This document shows positions 54,423-63,432 of a stretch of DNA of 64,000 bases, in pieces. Each line of letters opens with the position of its first letter. Positions within the stretch are counted from its first letter, which is position 1. This DNA comes from Paraburkholderia rhynchosiae (GTDB taxonomy: Bacteria; Pseudomonadota; Gammaproteobacteria; Burkholderiales; Burkholderiaceae), in NCBI RefSeq assembly GCF_002879865.1, contig NZ_PNXY01000005.1, positions 248,001 to 312,000 on the forward strand, in the 5' to 3' direction. The position numbers and the translations under genes were made by a program. The notes below the pieces were generated by a model. That model was not told the origin of the DNA and did no database searches. It saw only the letters and a program-made list of their open reading frames with translations.

Positions 54423-55798
54423 ATTCCGATAGCCCCTTTACCTCGTCGACGATGCCCGGCGGCGAGATCGTTGTCCCCGTTTCCGCGCTGAATCGCGCGA
54501 TCGGCACCATGCTCGAACGTTCGTTTCCGCTGGTGTGGGTCGCCGGCGAAGTCTCGAACTTCACGCGCGCCGCGAGCGGTCACTGGTACTTCTCGATCAA
54601 GGACGCCCAGGCCCAAATGCGCTGCGTGATGTTCCGCGGCCGTGCGCAGTACGCGGAATTCACGCCGCGTGAAGGCGACCGTATCGAAGTGCGTGCGCTC
54701 GTCACCATGTATGAGCCGCGCGGCGAGTTGCAGTTGAACGTCGAAGCGGTGCGGCGGACCGGGCAGGGCCGTCTCTACGAAGCGTTTTTGCGGCTCAAGG
54801 CGCAACTCGAAGCCGAGGGGCTCTTTGCTCCGGAACGCAAACGCGCGTTGCCGCCGCATCCGCGTGCCATCGGTATTGTGACGTCGTTGCAGGCCGCGGC
54901 GCTGCGCGATGTCCTCACCACGCTGTCACGCCGCGCGCCGCATATTCCGGTGATCGTCTATCCGGCGCCGGTGCAAGGCATGGGTGTGAGCGCGAAGCTG
55001 GCGGCCATGGTCGAAGCCGCCAGCGCGCGGCGCGAGGTCGACGTACTAATCGTATGCCGTGGCGGCGGCTCCATCGAAGACTTGTGGGCCTTCAACGAAG
55101 AAGTGCTGGCGCGCGCGATTGCTGAGAGCGCGATTCCGGTCGTAAGCGGCGTCGGCCACGAAACCGATTTCACGATTGCCGATTTCGCCGCCGACGTGCG
55201 CGCGCCGACACCTACAGGCGCCGCCGAACTGGTCAGCCCGCAACGCGTACTGTTGTTGCGCGAGCTCGATCACCGGCACGCCACACTTGCACGCGGCTTC
55301 GGCCGGATGATGGAGCGGCGCGCGCAGCAACTCGACTGGCTCGCACGCCGGCTGGTGTCGCCCGCCGAGCGGCTCGCGCGGCAACGAACCCATTTGCAGC
55401 AGTTGAGCGCGCGACTCGCTTCGGCGGGTGCACGGCCCGCGCGCGACGCTCGAGCGCGGTTTTCGCTGCTGCATGTGCGCTGGCAGCGCTGGCGTCCCGA
55501 CCTCGCCGCACATCAGGCGAAGCTCGGCAATCTCGCGCAACGGCTCGAGGCCGCATTGTTACGTCAACATGAACGTCAGACCGCGCGCGTTGCGACGCTT
55601 GCGGCGCGGCTCGAAGTGCTGAGTCCGCAGCGCACGCTCGAGCGTGGCTATGCCGCGGTGCTCGATGCTCAGACCGGTCGCGCGGTGCGTGCGCCGTCGT
55701 CATTGAAGCCGGGACGCCGCCTGACGGTGCATCTCGCCGAAGGCGCCGCCGACGTCGCGCTCGCCGATGTGCAGCCGCGTCTTGCCGACGGTTTCTGA
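54419..55798 (+). CDS. xseA: Exodeoxyribonuclease VII large subunit
   Basis: Large subunit of the processive single-strand DNA exonuclease VII used in mismatch repair and damage tolerance. 459 residues. N-terminal OB fold ([23 protein letters not shown], cited [20 protein letters not shown]), then the catalytic domain with [40 protein letters not shown] (cited [11 protein letters not shown]) and [28 protein letters not shown] (cited [13 protein letters not shown]). The C-terminal coiled-coil and LERGYAAV tail follow. The small subunit xseB is not in the window. Confidence 0.96.
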   Translation: MNSDSPFTSSTMPGGEIVVPVSALNRAIGTMLERSFPLVWVAGEVSNFTRAASGHWYFSIKDAQAQMRCVMFRGRAQYAEFTPREGDRIEVRALVTMYEPRGELQLNVEAVRRTGQGRLYEAFLRLKAQLEAEGLFAPERKRALPPHPRAIGIVTSLQAAALRDVLTTLSRRAPHIPVIVYPAPVQGMGVSAKLAAMVEAASARREVDVLIVCRGGGSIEDLWAFNEEVLARAIAESAIPVVSGVGHETDFTIADFAADVRAPTPTGAAELVSPQRVLLLRELDHRHATLARGFGRMMERRAQQLDWLARRLVSPAERLARQRTHLQQLSARLASAGARPARDARARFSLLHVRWQRWRPDLAAHQAKLGNLAQRLEAALLRQHERQTARVATLAARLEVLSPQRTLERGYAAVLDAQTGRAVRAPSSLKPGRRLTVHLAEGAADVALADVQPRLADGF

Positions 55799-55925
55799 CA
55801 TTCCGCCGACATCTTGCGCGTGCGTACTTTTGACTGTCCGATGCAACGCGCAGACGCTGCACGCGAGCAGTAATTACGCGGTTTTTGCGGGCTGTCAGGC
55901 GATGCCGGACATAAAGTCCGTTGGT

Positions 55926-55954
55926 TTGCGGGGTTATTCCAAGTCGCCTACAAT
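55926..55954 (+). promoter_or_regulatory. Candidate sigma-70 promoter of sodB
   Basis: TTGCGG (55926-55931), 17-base spacer, TACAAT (55949-55954). The predicted start of transcription at about 55961 leaves a ~56-nt leader with AGAAGGAAAG as ribosome-binding site. Confidence 0.55.
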
Positions 55955-56016
55955 CGAGTGCTCTACAGCGTTATCCGCAGACTCCCCACAACAGATACAG
56001 ACAGAAGGAAAGCACC

Positions 56017-56595
56017 ATGGAACATACGCTCCCGCCGCTGCCGTTCGCGAAAAACGCACTCGCTCCGCACATGTCGGAAGAGACGCTCGAGTTTCACTAC
56101 GGCAAGCACCACCAGACCTATGTGACCAACCTGAACAATCTGATCAAGGGCACGGAGTTCGAGAACCTGTCGCTCGAAGAAATCGTGAAGAAGTCGTCGG
56201 GCGGCGTGTTCAATAACGCAGCTCAAGTGTGGAATCACACGTTTTTCTGGAACAGCCTGTCGCCGCAGGGTGGCGGTGCACCGACCGGCGCGCTGGCCGA
56301 TGCGATCAACGCCAAGTGGGGCTCGTTCGACAAGTTCAAGGAAGAGTTCGCGAAGACCGCGATCGGCACGTTCGGCTCGGGCTGGGCATGGCTCGTGAAG
56401 AAGGCAGACGGTTCGCTCGACCTGGTGTCGACGAGCAACGCTGCCACGCCGCTGACCACCGACGCAAAAGCGCTGGTCACGATCGACGTGTGGGAACACG
56501 CGTACTACATCGACTATCGCAACGCACGTCCGAAGTTCGTTGAAGCTTACTGGAACATCGTCAACTGGGAATTCGCGTCGAAGAACTTCGCGTGA
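56017..56595 (+). CDS. sodB: Superoxide dismutase [Fe]
   Basis: Cytoplasmic iron superoxide dismutase, 192 residues from ATG 56017; the frame upstream is leader. Metal ligands H27, H74, D157 and H161 are all present. [35 protein letters not shown] and [13 protein letters not shown] are the standard motifs; QGGGAPTG and the residue pattern favour Fe over Mn. Own promoter and terminator, so monocistronic. Confidence 0.96.
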   Translation: MEHTLPPLPFAKNALAPHMSEETLEFHYGKHHQTYVTNLNNLIKGTEFENLSLEEIVKKSSGGVFNNAAQVWNHTFFWNSLSPQGGGAPTGALADAINAKWGSFDKFKEEFAKTAIGTFGSGWAWLVKKADGSLDLVSTSNAATPLTTDAKALVTIDVWEHAYYIDYRNARPKFVEAYWNIVNWEFASKNFA

Positions 56596-56937
56596 GATTC
56601 GTGGCGTGAATCTGTGCACGGCGTCTTGCGTTAGTTGAGCAAACCACGGCGCTGTTGTTGCGCCAGTTCTGATGGTCGTACGTAAGCAAAAAGAAGAGCC
56701 CTCCACGTGAGGGCTTTTTGCTTTCCGGCGCTTTGCGTCGTTTTGCGTCGTTTAGTCGCTCAGACGCTTACCCCATCTTTGTCACCGTTCGTAACCGCGT
56801 GGGAAAGCCCGGCGCGCCGTTCAAAGCATTAGCGCAGCTTCCTGCTTCACTGGAAAACATACGGTAACCATCTGGTAAACATCCTTCACGCGGATTGGCC
56901 TAACGTATGTTCTCCAACCCAAGCTACTCGCGCCATC
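56596..56937. other. Intergenic region after sodB
   Basis: 342 bp. It contains the sodB terminator at 56697-56718. No gene is supported in the remainder. The right half lies just before the glycine-zipper lipoprotein gene and presumably has its promoter, which I cannot identify. Confidence 0.6.
56697..56718 (+). terminator. Terminator after sodB
   Basis: AGCCCTC (56697-56703), loop CACGT, GAGGGCT followed by TTTT. A rho-independent terminator about 100 bases after the sodB stop. Confidence 0.88.
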
Positions 56938-57513
56938 ATGATTTCAAGTCTAAAACCGGTTCGCGTCGCGCTGCCTCTCGGGGCCCTTGCGCTGGCGCTG
57001 CTTGGCGGCTGCGCTATCGCGCCGCCGAGCGGTCCCTCGGTCGTGGCAATGCCGCGCAGCGGCGAGCCTCTCGGTCAGTTCCAGCAGGACGATTACGCTT
57101 GCCGGGATTACGCCTTTCATTCGTCCGATGCTACCGGCGCTTCGCAAGGCGCGACCACCAACAGCGCCAACAGCGCAGCCGTTGGCACCTTGGGTGGCGC
57201 GGCCGTCGGCGCGCTTCTCGGTGCGGCGGCGGGCAATGCGGGCGCCGGCGCGGCAATCGGCGCAGGCAGCGGTCTACTGATTGGCGGCGCTGCGGGCGCA
57301 AACGGCGCGCAGTACTCGGCGAACAGCCTGCAGGCACGCTACGACGCTGCCTACGCGCAGTGCATGACATCGAAGGGCAACACGATTTCGCAGCCGCAAG
57401 TGCCAGTCTATGTGCCGCAGCCGGTGTATGCGCCGCCACCGGTATATGTTGCCCCGCGACCCCGTTATTACGGGCCGCCACCGGTAATCTATGCGCCTTA
57501 TCCGTACTACTGA
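56938..57513 (+). CDS. Glycine-zipper outer-membrane lipoprotein
   Basis: 191 residues. Signal peptide with lipobox LLGGC (lipidation Cys25), so exported and lipidated. DDYACRDYAF and a second cysteine pair region (AYAQCMTSKGN) flank a glycine-zipper block, GTLGGAAVGALLGAAAGNAGAGAAIGAGSG, cited as GGAAVGALLGAAAG, at about residues 82-115. The C-terminal 40 residues are Pro/Tyr-rich (QPVYAPPPVYVAPRPRYYG). Resembles YMGG-like Gly-zipper proteins. Role unknown; perhaps envelope integrity. No Shine-Dalgarno sequence is obvious. Confidence 0.85.
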   Translation: MISSLKPVRVALPLGALALALLGGCAIAPPSGPSVVAMPRSGEPLGQFQQDDYACRDYAFHSSDATGASQGATTNSANSAAVGTLGGAAVGALLGAAAGNAGAGAAIGAGSGLLIGGAAGANGAQYSANSLQARYDAAYAQCMTSKGNTISQPQVPVYVPQPVYAPPPVYVAPRPRYYGPPPVIYAPYPYY

Positions 57514-57791
57514 TGGTGCCTCGCTGAGCGATTAGGCATCGCGTCGCGTGCTTCCTTCGTCAGAAGCGCGACGCGGTCATGCGCGCGTCACGTATGGCGG
57601 CGAGAAGCGACAGCATGGCGACATTCGGCTCTGCAAACGGCGTACGTTTGACTTGCCGTAAGAACGATGAATGTCATCGGCCATCAGGGGACGCGCGTGG
57701 CGAACCCTGTCTGCGGCGCGCGACGCGATCCACCACGCGCACCGTTCCTTGTGCGAGCTGATCGCCGCATCGTTTGAAAGACGAGGCAGAC

Positions 57792-59555
57792 ATGCGGATC
57801 TCGCAAGGTGCGGGCGATAAGCCCCGGGCCGGCTCCTGGTTGCGTACGTGCACGGTGGCGGCGTTGCTCGCTATCGCATGGAGTTTCGTTTCATGCGGCG
57901 GCGGCGGCTCGAGTGGATCGCCCGAAGCTGCGTCCACATCGTCCGGAGGAGGCGAAAGCGGCGCTGGCGCCGGCGCGGGTTCTGGCGGCTCCGGCTCCGG
58001 CGCCGGCAGCGGCAGCACCGGCACGGGCGGCACTCCGTCAACCACGCCCGCATACGCCACTGATGTGCTGATGCATCACAACGATCTCGCGCGCACCGGC
58101 CAGATGCTCGCCGAGACCACGCTCACGCCAGCCAACGTCAAGTCCTCCAGCTTCGGCAAAGTCGCGTTTCTTGCAGCGGACGGCAAGGTCGATGCAGAGC
58201 CGCTTTTCGTGACGAATTTGTCGATTGGCGGCACGCCGCACGACGTCGTCTATGTCGCGACCGAGCACAACAGCGTCTATGCATACGACGCCACGACATT
58301 CGCGCAATTGTGGAAAGTGACGCTGAACGGCAACGGCGAAACTTCCAGCGACAACCGCGGATGCCAGGACATCACGCCGGAAATTGGCATTACGTCGACG
58401 CCGGTTATCGACCGCTCGCGCGGCGCGAACGGCGTACTCTATGCGGTGTCGATGACGAAAGACAGCGGCGGCGGATACCATCACCGCCTGCACGCGCTCG
58501 ACCTCGCGACGGGCGCGGAACTGCTGGGCGGCCCGACGGAGATCGCCGCAACGTATCCGGGCGGCGGCGCGGGAAGCGTCAATGGCGTCATTACCTTCAA
58601 CGCGTCGCTGCACACCGAACGCGCGGCGCTGACGCTGGTCGGCGGCAACATTTATATGGGCTGGACGGCGCATTGCATGTCGGGTTCCTATACCGGCTGG
58701 CTGATGGCGTACAACGCCGCCGCGCTGAGACAGACGAGTGCGCTCAACATCACGCCGAACGGCAGCCAAGGGTCGATCTGGATGGCCGGTTCGGGCATGG
58801 CGTCGGACGGCTCGTCACTCTATGTGGTCGACGGCAACGGCACGTTCGGCACGACGCTGAATGCGCAGGGCTTTCCCGTCGATGGCGACTTCGGCAATTC
58901 GCTGATGAAACTGTCGCCAGGACAGTTGCAAGTCACCGATTATTTCGCGATGTCCAACGTCGTGGAAGAAGCCAACACCGACAACGATTTCGGTTCGGGA
59001 GGCGTAATGCTGCTTCCGGACCAGACGACGACGGGCGGCGTCATCAAGCACCTTGCGGTCGCCGCCGGCAAGGACAACCATATTTACGTGGTCGATCGCG
59101 ATTCGATGGGCAAATTCAACCCGGGTGCCAACAACATCTGGCAGGAACTTGTCGGCACGCTCGCCGGCGGCATCTGGGGTTCACCGGCTTACTACAATGG
59201 CGTGGTGTACTACGGAGGGCTAAACGATAGCCTTAAGGCGCTACCGATCACGGGAGCGTTTCTCGCGACGACCGCTTTGTCCAGAAGCCCGACGACCTTC
59301 GGTTATCCGGGCGCAACGCCGGCTGTCTCCGCCAACGGCGCGAGCAACGGCATTGTCTGGGCGGCAGAGAACGGCTCGACCGGCGCATTGCATGCATACG
59401 ACGCGAGCAATCTTGCCAACGAGCTATACAACAGTAATCAGGCCGGCACACGCGATCAATGGGGCGCGGGCAACAAGTTCATCACGCCGATGATCGCGCG
59501 CGGCAAGGTTTATGTGGGCGCGACTAATGGTGTTGCGGTGTTCGGGTTGCGGTGA
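57792..59555 (+). CDS. Secreted lipoprotein with PQQ-like beta-propeller
   Basis: 587 residues from ATG 57792 with GAGG 5 bases upstream; a TTG at 57774 is an alternative. A signal anchor ends in the lipobox-like FVSC (C35), followed by GGGGSSG and a 60-residue Gly/Ser/Ala linker. The rest is built of repeats of the quinoprotein/pyrrolo-quinoline type, such as VVYVATEHNSVYAYDATTFAQLWK, cited YVATEHNSVYAYDA, and AAGKDNHIYVVDRDSMGKF. No PQQ-binding catalytic residues can be confirmed. Likely envelope-anchored and structural or binding; function unknown. Confidence 0.75.
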   Translation: MRISQGAGDKPRAGSWLRTCTVAALLAIAWSFVSCGGGGSSGSPEAASTSSGGGESGAGAGAGSGGSGSGAGSGSTGTGGTPSTTPAYATDVLMHHNDLARTGQMLAETTLTPANVKSSSFGKVAFLAADGKVDAEPLFVTNLSIGGTPHDVVYVATEHNSVYAYDATTFAQLWKVTLNGNGETSSDNRGCQDITPEIGITSTPVIDRSRGANGVLYAVSMTKDSGGGYHHRLHALDLATGAELLGGPTEIAATYPGGGAGSVNGVITFNASLHTERAALTLVGGNIYMGWTAHCMSGSYTGWLMAYNAAALRQTSALNITPNGSQGSIWMAGSGMASDGSSLYVVDGNGTFGTTLNAQGFPVDGDFGNSLMKLSPGQLQVTDYFAMSNVVEEANTDNDFGSGGVMLLPDQTTTGGVIKHLAVAAGKDNHIYVVDRDSMGKFNPGANNIWQELVGTLAGGIWGSPAYYNGVVYYGGLNDSLKALPITGAFLATTALSRSPTTFGYPGATPAVSANGASNGIVWAAENGSTGALHAYDASNLANELYNSNQAGTRDQWGAGNKFITPMIARGKVYVGATNGVAVFGLR

Positions 59556-59609
59556 GGGCGGGCCGCATCGCGCCTGACATTGCATGCACGATGCGGCCAT
59601 GGGGAATAC

Positions 59610-61070
59610 CTATTCAGCTTCGCTGCCAGCCGCCGTCTTGCGCGGGCGTCGGTTGCGTGACGACGTTGTCTTGCGCGCGGCCTTCTTCCTGGGCGCAGGA
59701 GTTTCCTCTGTAGTCACCGAAGGCTCCGCTGCGGGCGGCGCGGTGTCCGCGATGCCTTCCGATGCTCCGGTTGTCGTCTTCCTCGTTTTCTTCGCGGCTG
59801 CTTTGCGCGGTTCGCGCTGCTTGCGGCGCTTAGGCTGGCTGCCGTCCGCGTCCGCGTCCGGCGCCTGCCCGCTCGCGGCAGTGTCCGCTTCGGCATGAAC
59901 GTTGTCCGGTTGTGCCGCAGATGCTTGCGGCCGCACGGACATGGGCTCTGCATTTGCCGGCGCGTGCATGTGCATAGTTTCACCAGTCGCATCGCTTTCA
60001 GCAGTCGCGCCGCGCTCGCCTGGTGGTCGCTCGTTTTGCGCGGCCTCATGCGCGGCATCGGGAGTGACTTCCTGGCTCCTGCCTCCTTTCCGATTGCCTC
60101 GGCCGCGACGGCGCGAATCGTGTTTGCCGCCCGTTTCGGCAGTCACCGTTTCAGCAATGTGCGCCTCATCGACCTGTTCGGGCACTTCGGCGATATCGAC
60201 AGCCTCGCCCGCAACTTCGCCGGTCACGCTCGGGGCCGTACTCCGATAGACATACGCCCCTGACTTCTCGTCCCGGCCGAATTCCAGCAGTCCGCGCGCA
60301 TGTGCCTCCTCGAGCAGATTGCCGAACGCGCGAAATCCATAATATGTCTCGTTAAAATCAGGCTTGCGACGTTTGATCGCGTTCTTCAGTACCGACGCCC
60401 AGATTTTTCCGCTGTCGCCGCGCTCGGAAGCGAGCGCGTCGAACGTTTGCACGGCAATCTCGACCGCTTTGGTGCGGCGCTTTTCGAGGTCTTCCTTGTT
60501 GCGGTTTTTCTCCTCGTCCTGCGACGGTTTGGCTGTCGGCTGAGCGGCCTTTTGCGGGCGCGACGACTCTCGTTTGGCGACCGCGCGCTGACTCTCCCGC
60601 ACGAGATCGTCGTAGAAAAAGAACTCGTCGCAATTGGCAATCAGCAGGTCCGACGTGGATTGCTGCACGCCGACCCCGATCACCTGTTTCGCGTTCTCAC
60701 GCAACTTCGACACCAGCGGCGAAAAATCCGAATCGCCGCTGATGATTACGAACGTATTGACGTGTGATTTCGTGTAGCAGAGGTCGAGCGCGTCGACCAC
60801 GAGCCGGATATCCGCCGAGTTCTTGCCCGATTGCCGCACATGTGGAATCTCGATCAACTCGAAGTTGGCCTCGTGCATCGCCCCTTTGAAACTCTTGTAG
60901 CGATCCCAGTCGCAATACGCTTTCTTCACGACAATGCTGCCTTTGAGCAGCAGGCGTTCGAGCACCAGCTTGATATCGAACTTGTCGTACTTCGCGTCGC
61001 GCACGCCCAGCGCGACATTTTCGAAGTCGCAAAATAGCGCCATGCTGACGGTTTCGTTGGATGACGCCAT
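59610..61070 (-). CDS. NYN-domain protein with LOTUS/OST-HTH domain and basic disordered tail
   Basis: 486 residues from ATG 61070, which has GGAG 6 bases before it; the frame extends upstream through a 12-bp repeat. Residues ~8-160 are an NYN (PIN-like) RNase-fold domain: ALFCDFENVALGV, CDWDRYKSFKGAMHEANFELIEIP, KNSADIRLVVDALDLCY and TFVIISGDSDFSPLVSKLRE carry the acidic catalytic-site residues (D, D, D). Residues ~200-285 are a LOTUS/OST-HTH domain (IWASVLKNAIKRRKPDFNETYYGFRAFGNLL). The remaining ~200 residues are disordered, Ala/Glu/Arg/Lys-rich with PRKAAAKKTRKTTTG. A LabA/DUF88-type RNA-linked role is likely; target unknown. Confidence 0.86.
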   Translation of the reverse strand: MASSNETVSMALFCDFENVALGVRDAKYDKFDIKLVLERLLLKGSIVVKKAYCDWDRYKSFKGAMHEANFELIEIPHVRQSGKNSADIRLVVDALDLCYTKSHVNTFVIISGDSDFSPLVSKLRENAKQVIGVGVQQSTSDLLIANCDEFFFYDDLVRESQRAVAKRESSRPQKAAQPTAKPSQDEEKNRNKEDLEKRRTKAVEIAVQTFDALASERGDSGKIWASVLKNAIKRRKPDFNETYYGFRAFGNLLEEAHARGLLEFGRDEKSGAYVYRSTAPSVTGEVAGEAVDIAEVPEQVDEAHIAETVTAETGGKHDSRRRGRGNRKGGRSQEVTPDAAHEAAQNERPPGERGATAESDATGETMHMHAPANAEPMSVRPQASAAQPDNVHAEADTAASGQAPDADADGSQPKRRKQREPRKAAAKKTRKTTTGASEGIADTAPPAAEPSVTTEETPAPRKKAARKTTSSRNRRPRKTAAGSEAE

Positions 61071-61373
61071 ATATATCTCCATTGAAGCGATCGTCGAAGT
61101 CGACGGATCGCGACCATGATAGCGATTCCAGCGAAGGTGATCAGCTTTTGTCTCGACGACGCACCGCAACGGGCGCCGCAACAGACGCCGCAACACACGC
61201 CGCAACACACGCTGCAACGCACGCCGCGACTTGACGGCGCCGCGTGCTCGTGGCCACGGTTTGCAATGTTGTCGGCGAGACGCGAAGGCGGAGTGCAGGC
61301 GGCCGCCGACGTTTCAGTCGCGGCTTTCAGCGATTCTCCCAGCCATGATCGGCTCAACCGCGCGTGCGGCACA
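61071..61373. other. Intergenic region with 12-bp tandem repeats between clpP2 and NYN gene
   Basis: 303 bp. It contains six 12-bp repeats (61161-61232), listed separately. No gene is supported; a short + frame across the repeats is a by-product of them. Confidence 0.6.
61161..61232. repeat. Six tandem 12-bp repeats
   Basis: Units read GCACCGCAACGG, GCGCCGCAACAG, ACGCCGCAACAC, ACGCCGCAACAC, ACGCTGCAACGC and ACGCCGCGACTT. Two central copies are identical. The frame before the NYN start therefore spells VLRR repeats on the minus strand; this is non-coding by ribosome-binding-site evidence. Confidence 0.85.
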
Positions 61374-62033
61374 TTACACGTCATAGCGCCTGTCTGATGC
61401 GGTCGGAGACGAACTTAGCGCCGCCCGCGTTTCCAATACTTCGTCCACGAGGCCGTATGTTTTTGCCGCGAGCGCGGACATGAAATTGTCGCGGTCGGTG
61501 TCGCGCGCGATTTCCTCGATGCCGCGGCCGGTACGGTCGGCCATGATTGCATTCAGGCGCTCGCGCAGATAGAGCACTTCCTTCGCCTGAATGTCGATGT
61601 CCGCCGCGGTGCCCTGACTGCCGCCCGAAGGCTGATGGATCATGATGCGCGCATTAGGCAATGCATACCGCTTGCCGGGTTGGCCCGCGCACAGCAGGAA
61701 TGTGCCCATGCTCGCGGCAAAGCCGGTGCATAAGGTGGACACCTCCGGCTCGATGAACTGCATGGTGTCGTAAATTGCGAAGCCGTCGTAGACAGAGCCG
61801 CCCGGCGAATTGATGTAAAAGGAAATATCCTTGTCGGGATTTTCGGATTCGAGAAACAGCAGTTGCGCGACAATGAGACTGGCGGACTGCTCGTTCACGG
61901 GCCCGACCAGAAACACGATGCGTTCGCGCAGAAGACGTGAATAGATGTCGTAAGCGCGCTCGCCGCGGCCGGATTGCTCGATCACGGTTGGCACGAGACC
62001 GAGACCGGTGACGGGTGGATAGCAGGAATGCAT
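61374..62033 (-). CDS. ATP-dependent Clp protease proteolytic subunit paralogue
   Basis: 219 residues from ATG 62033. ClpP fold with catalytic triad S108 ([11 protein letters not shown]), H133 ([11 protein letters not shown]) and D182 ([10 protein letters not shown]). [19 protein letters not shown] and [19 protein letters not shown] are canonical. The chromosomal clpP of Burkholderiales usually sits with tig, clpX and lon; here none of these is nearby, so this is a second ClpP whose ATPase partner is unknown. It starts from a plain leader of Cys-rich [20 protein letters not shown]. Upstream divergent gene is an ECF sigma factor, 196 bp away. Confidence 0.93.
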   Translation of the reverse strand: MHSCYPPVTGLGLVPTVIEQSGRGERAYDIYSRLLRERIVFLVGPVNEQSASLIVAQLLFLESENPDKDISFYINSPGGSVYDGFAIYDTMQFIEPEVSTLCTGFAASMGTFLLCAGQPGKRYALPNARIMIHQPSGGSQGTAADIDIQAKEVLYLRERLNAIMADRTGRGIEEIARDTDRDNFMSALAAKTYGLVDEVLETRAALSSSPTASDRRYDV

Positions 62034-62229
62034 GTTTGCCTCGTGGAAGTAGGCTGTTGTCCGTATGACGATCCCGCTGGCGGCGGCGTGACATAAATAT
62101 TTTTTTGCGAGCGTGTCACGCGGCGCGGCGCTCAATCGTCAAGCAGCAATGGATGCCTTTTGCGGCGCGCCGAAGAATTCCAAAGGCAGCGCACGCGCTT
62201 TTCACTACGCACGATCTGGAGGTCCACGC

Positions 62230-63432
62230 ATGAAACAACAGGAAATCGACAAGGCATCCAGCTTCGGGGCGGTGCGCGCCCGTCTGCTCGCGCTGGCGTA
62301 CCGCATGCTCGGCAGCCGCGCGGAAGCGGAAGACATCGTGCAGGACGTCTGGCTGAAATGGCATTTCGCCGATACCCGCGAGGTGCAGACGCCGGCCGCC
62401 TGGCTCACCACGCTTACCACGCGCACGGCCATCGACCGTTTACGCAATGTGCAGCGCGAACGGGCGTCCCAGGCCACGGGCTGGCTACCGGAGCCGTGGC
62501 TTGACGAAGTCGCGCCATCGGCGGAAGAGCTTGCCTTGCGCGCGGCGGAAATGTCGTATGGCGTGATGCTGTTGCTCGAGCGTCTAAAACCTGACGAACG
62601 TGCCGCCTTCGTGCTGCACGAGGCTTTCGATTGCGACTATGCGGAGATCGCCAAAATTCTCGAGCGAACGCTGGCGAGTTGCCGGCAGATCGTCCATCGG
62701 GCAAGAACGCGTTTGCAGCGCGCGGGCGCGCCGTTGCAACGGCCCGACCCCGCGGAGCATGCGCGAATCGTCGAGCGCTTGCGCACAGCGCTCGAGGCGC
62801 AGGACCGGGCGAGCTTGCTACACCTCTTTAGCGACACGCCGGAAGTCGTTAGCGACGAGCCGGTGTGCGGGCCTGTGAATATGCCGGTCCGTTCGCCTTC
62901 GCTTGCAAGGGTAGATGCGGCAGCAACTGCGCCGGCAACGGCACGGACAGCGGCGACGGCAAACGCAATGGCTCACGCGTCAACGCACGCGCCGGTATAC
63001 GGGCACGAACATGCGTCGAGCGACTGGATGGAGAAGGTGACGTCGCTTGCGCGACAGGCGAGTCATGCGGAGCTGGTGTCGGTGGACGGGGCGCTGTCTA
63101 TCGCTTTGCTTGCGGAGGGCGAGGTTGTCGCGCTGATCGACGTGTCCACGGAAGGCTCGCTGAACGGTCTGACGAGCGGCGACATACAGAGCGGCATCCG
63201 GGGCGAATTGGGCGGGCACATGCCAAGCCAGATGCCCGGCCCGGTTTGCGCCTCAACCAACGGCCCTCAAAAGATCGTTTCATTGCGCGCGGTCACGAGC
63301 GCCTCGCGATTGGAGGCCGCTAACCGCGTGCTGGGTCGCACGGCGGTCGCCGAGCTGCTGACGCAAATCAGGCAGCGCTCGCTGAATTCAATTCCGATGG
63401 GCCGCGACTTCCCAGTTGATGTCTACGCATAG
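62230..63432 (+). CDS. ECF41-like RNA polymerase sigma factor with degenerate SnoaL-like extension
   Basis: 400 residues from ATG 62230, with GGAGG 8 bases before it. Sigma-2 (FGAVRARLLALAYRMLGSRAEAEDIVQDVWLKWH) and sigma-4 (LKPDERAAFVLHEAFDCDYAEIAKIL) are intact, and the linker has the ECF41-type WLPEPW. ECF41 proteins normally end in a ~100-residue SnoaL-like domain with DGGGK and NPDKL motifs. Here the extension is ~200 residues: the DGGGK position reads SDEPV, the NPDKL position reads TSASRL, and Ala/Thr-rich and Gly-rich stretches are inserted. No ECF41-type partner enzyme gene (carboxymuconolactone decarboxylase-like) is next to it. It overlaps the downstream convergent EAL gene. Confidence 0.85.
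   Translation: MKQQEIDKASSFGAVRARLLALAYRMLGSRAEAEDIVQDVWLKWHFADTREVQTPAAWLTTLTTRTAIDRLRNVQRERASQATGWLPEPWLDEVAPSAEELALRAAEMSYGVMLLLERLKPDERAAFVLHEAFDCDYAEIAKILERTLASCRQIVHRARTRLQRAGAPLQRPDPAEHARIVERLRTALEAQDRASLLHLFSDTPEVVSDEPVCGPVNMPVRSPSLARVDAAATAPATARTAATANAMAHASTHAPVYGHEHASSDWMEKVTSLARQASHAELVSVDGALSIALLAEGEVVALIDVSTEGSLNGLTSGDIQSGIRGELGGHMPSQMPGPVCASTNGPQKIVSLRAVTSASRLEAANRVLGRTAVAELLTQIRQRSLNSIPMGRDFPVDVYA

Noticed and set aside
57530..57592. Possible hairpin after the glycine-zipper lipoprotein gene (CGCGTCGCG ... CGCGACGCG)
   Set aside because: Long unpaired loop and no T run; too weak to call a terminator.
61116..61397. Plus-strand 93-residue frame across the 12-bp repeats
   Set aside because: Low-complexity product of the repeat (PQHT units), overlaps the clpP2 end, and no ribosome-binding site.
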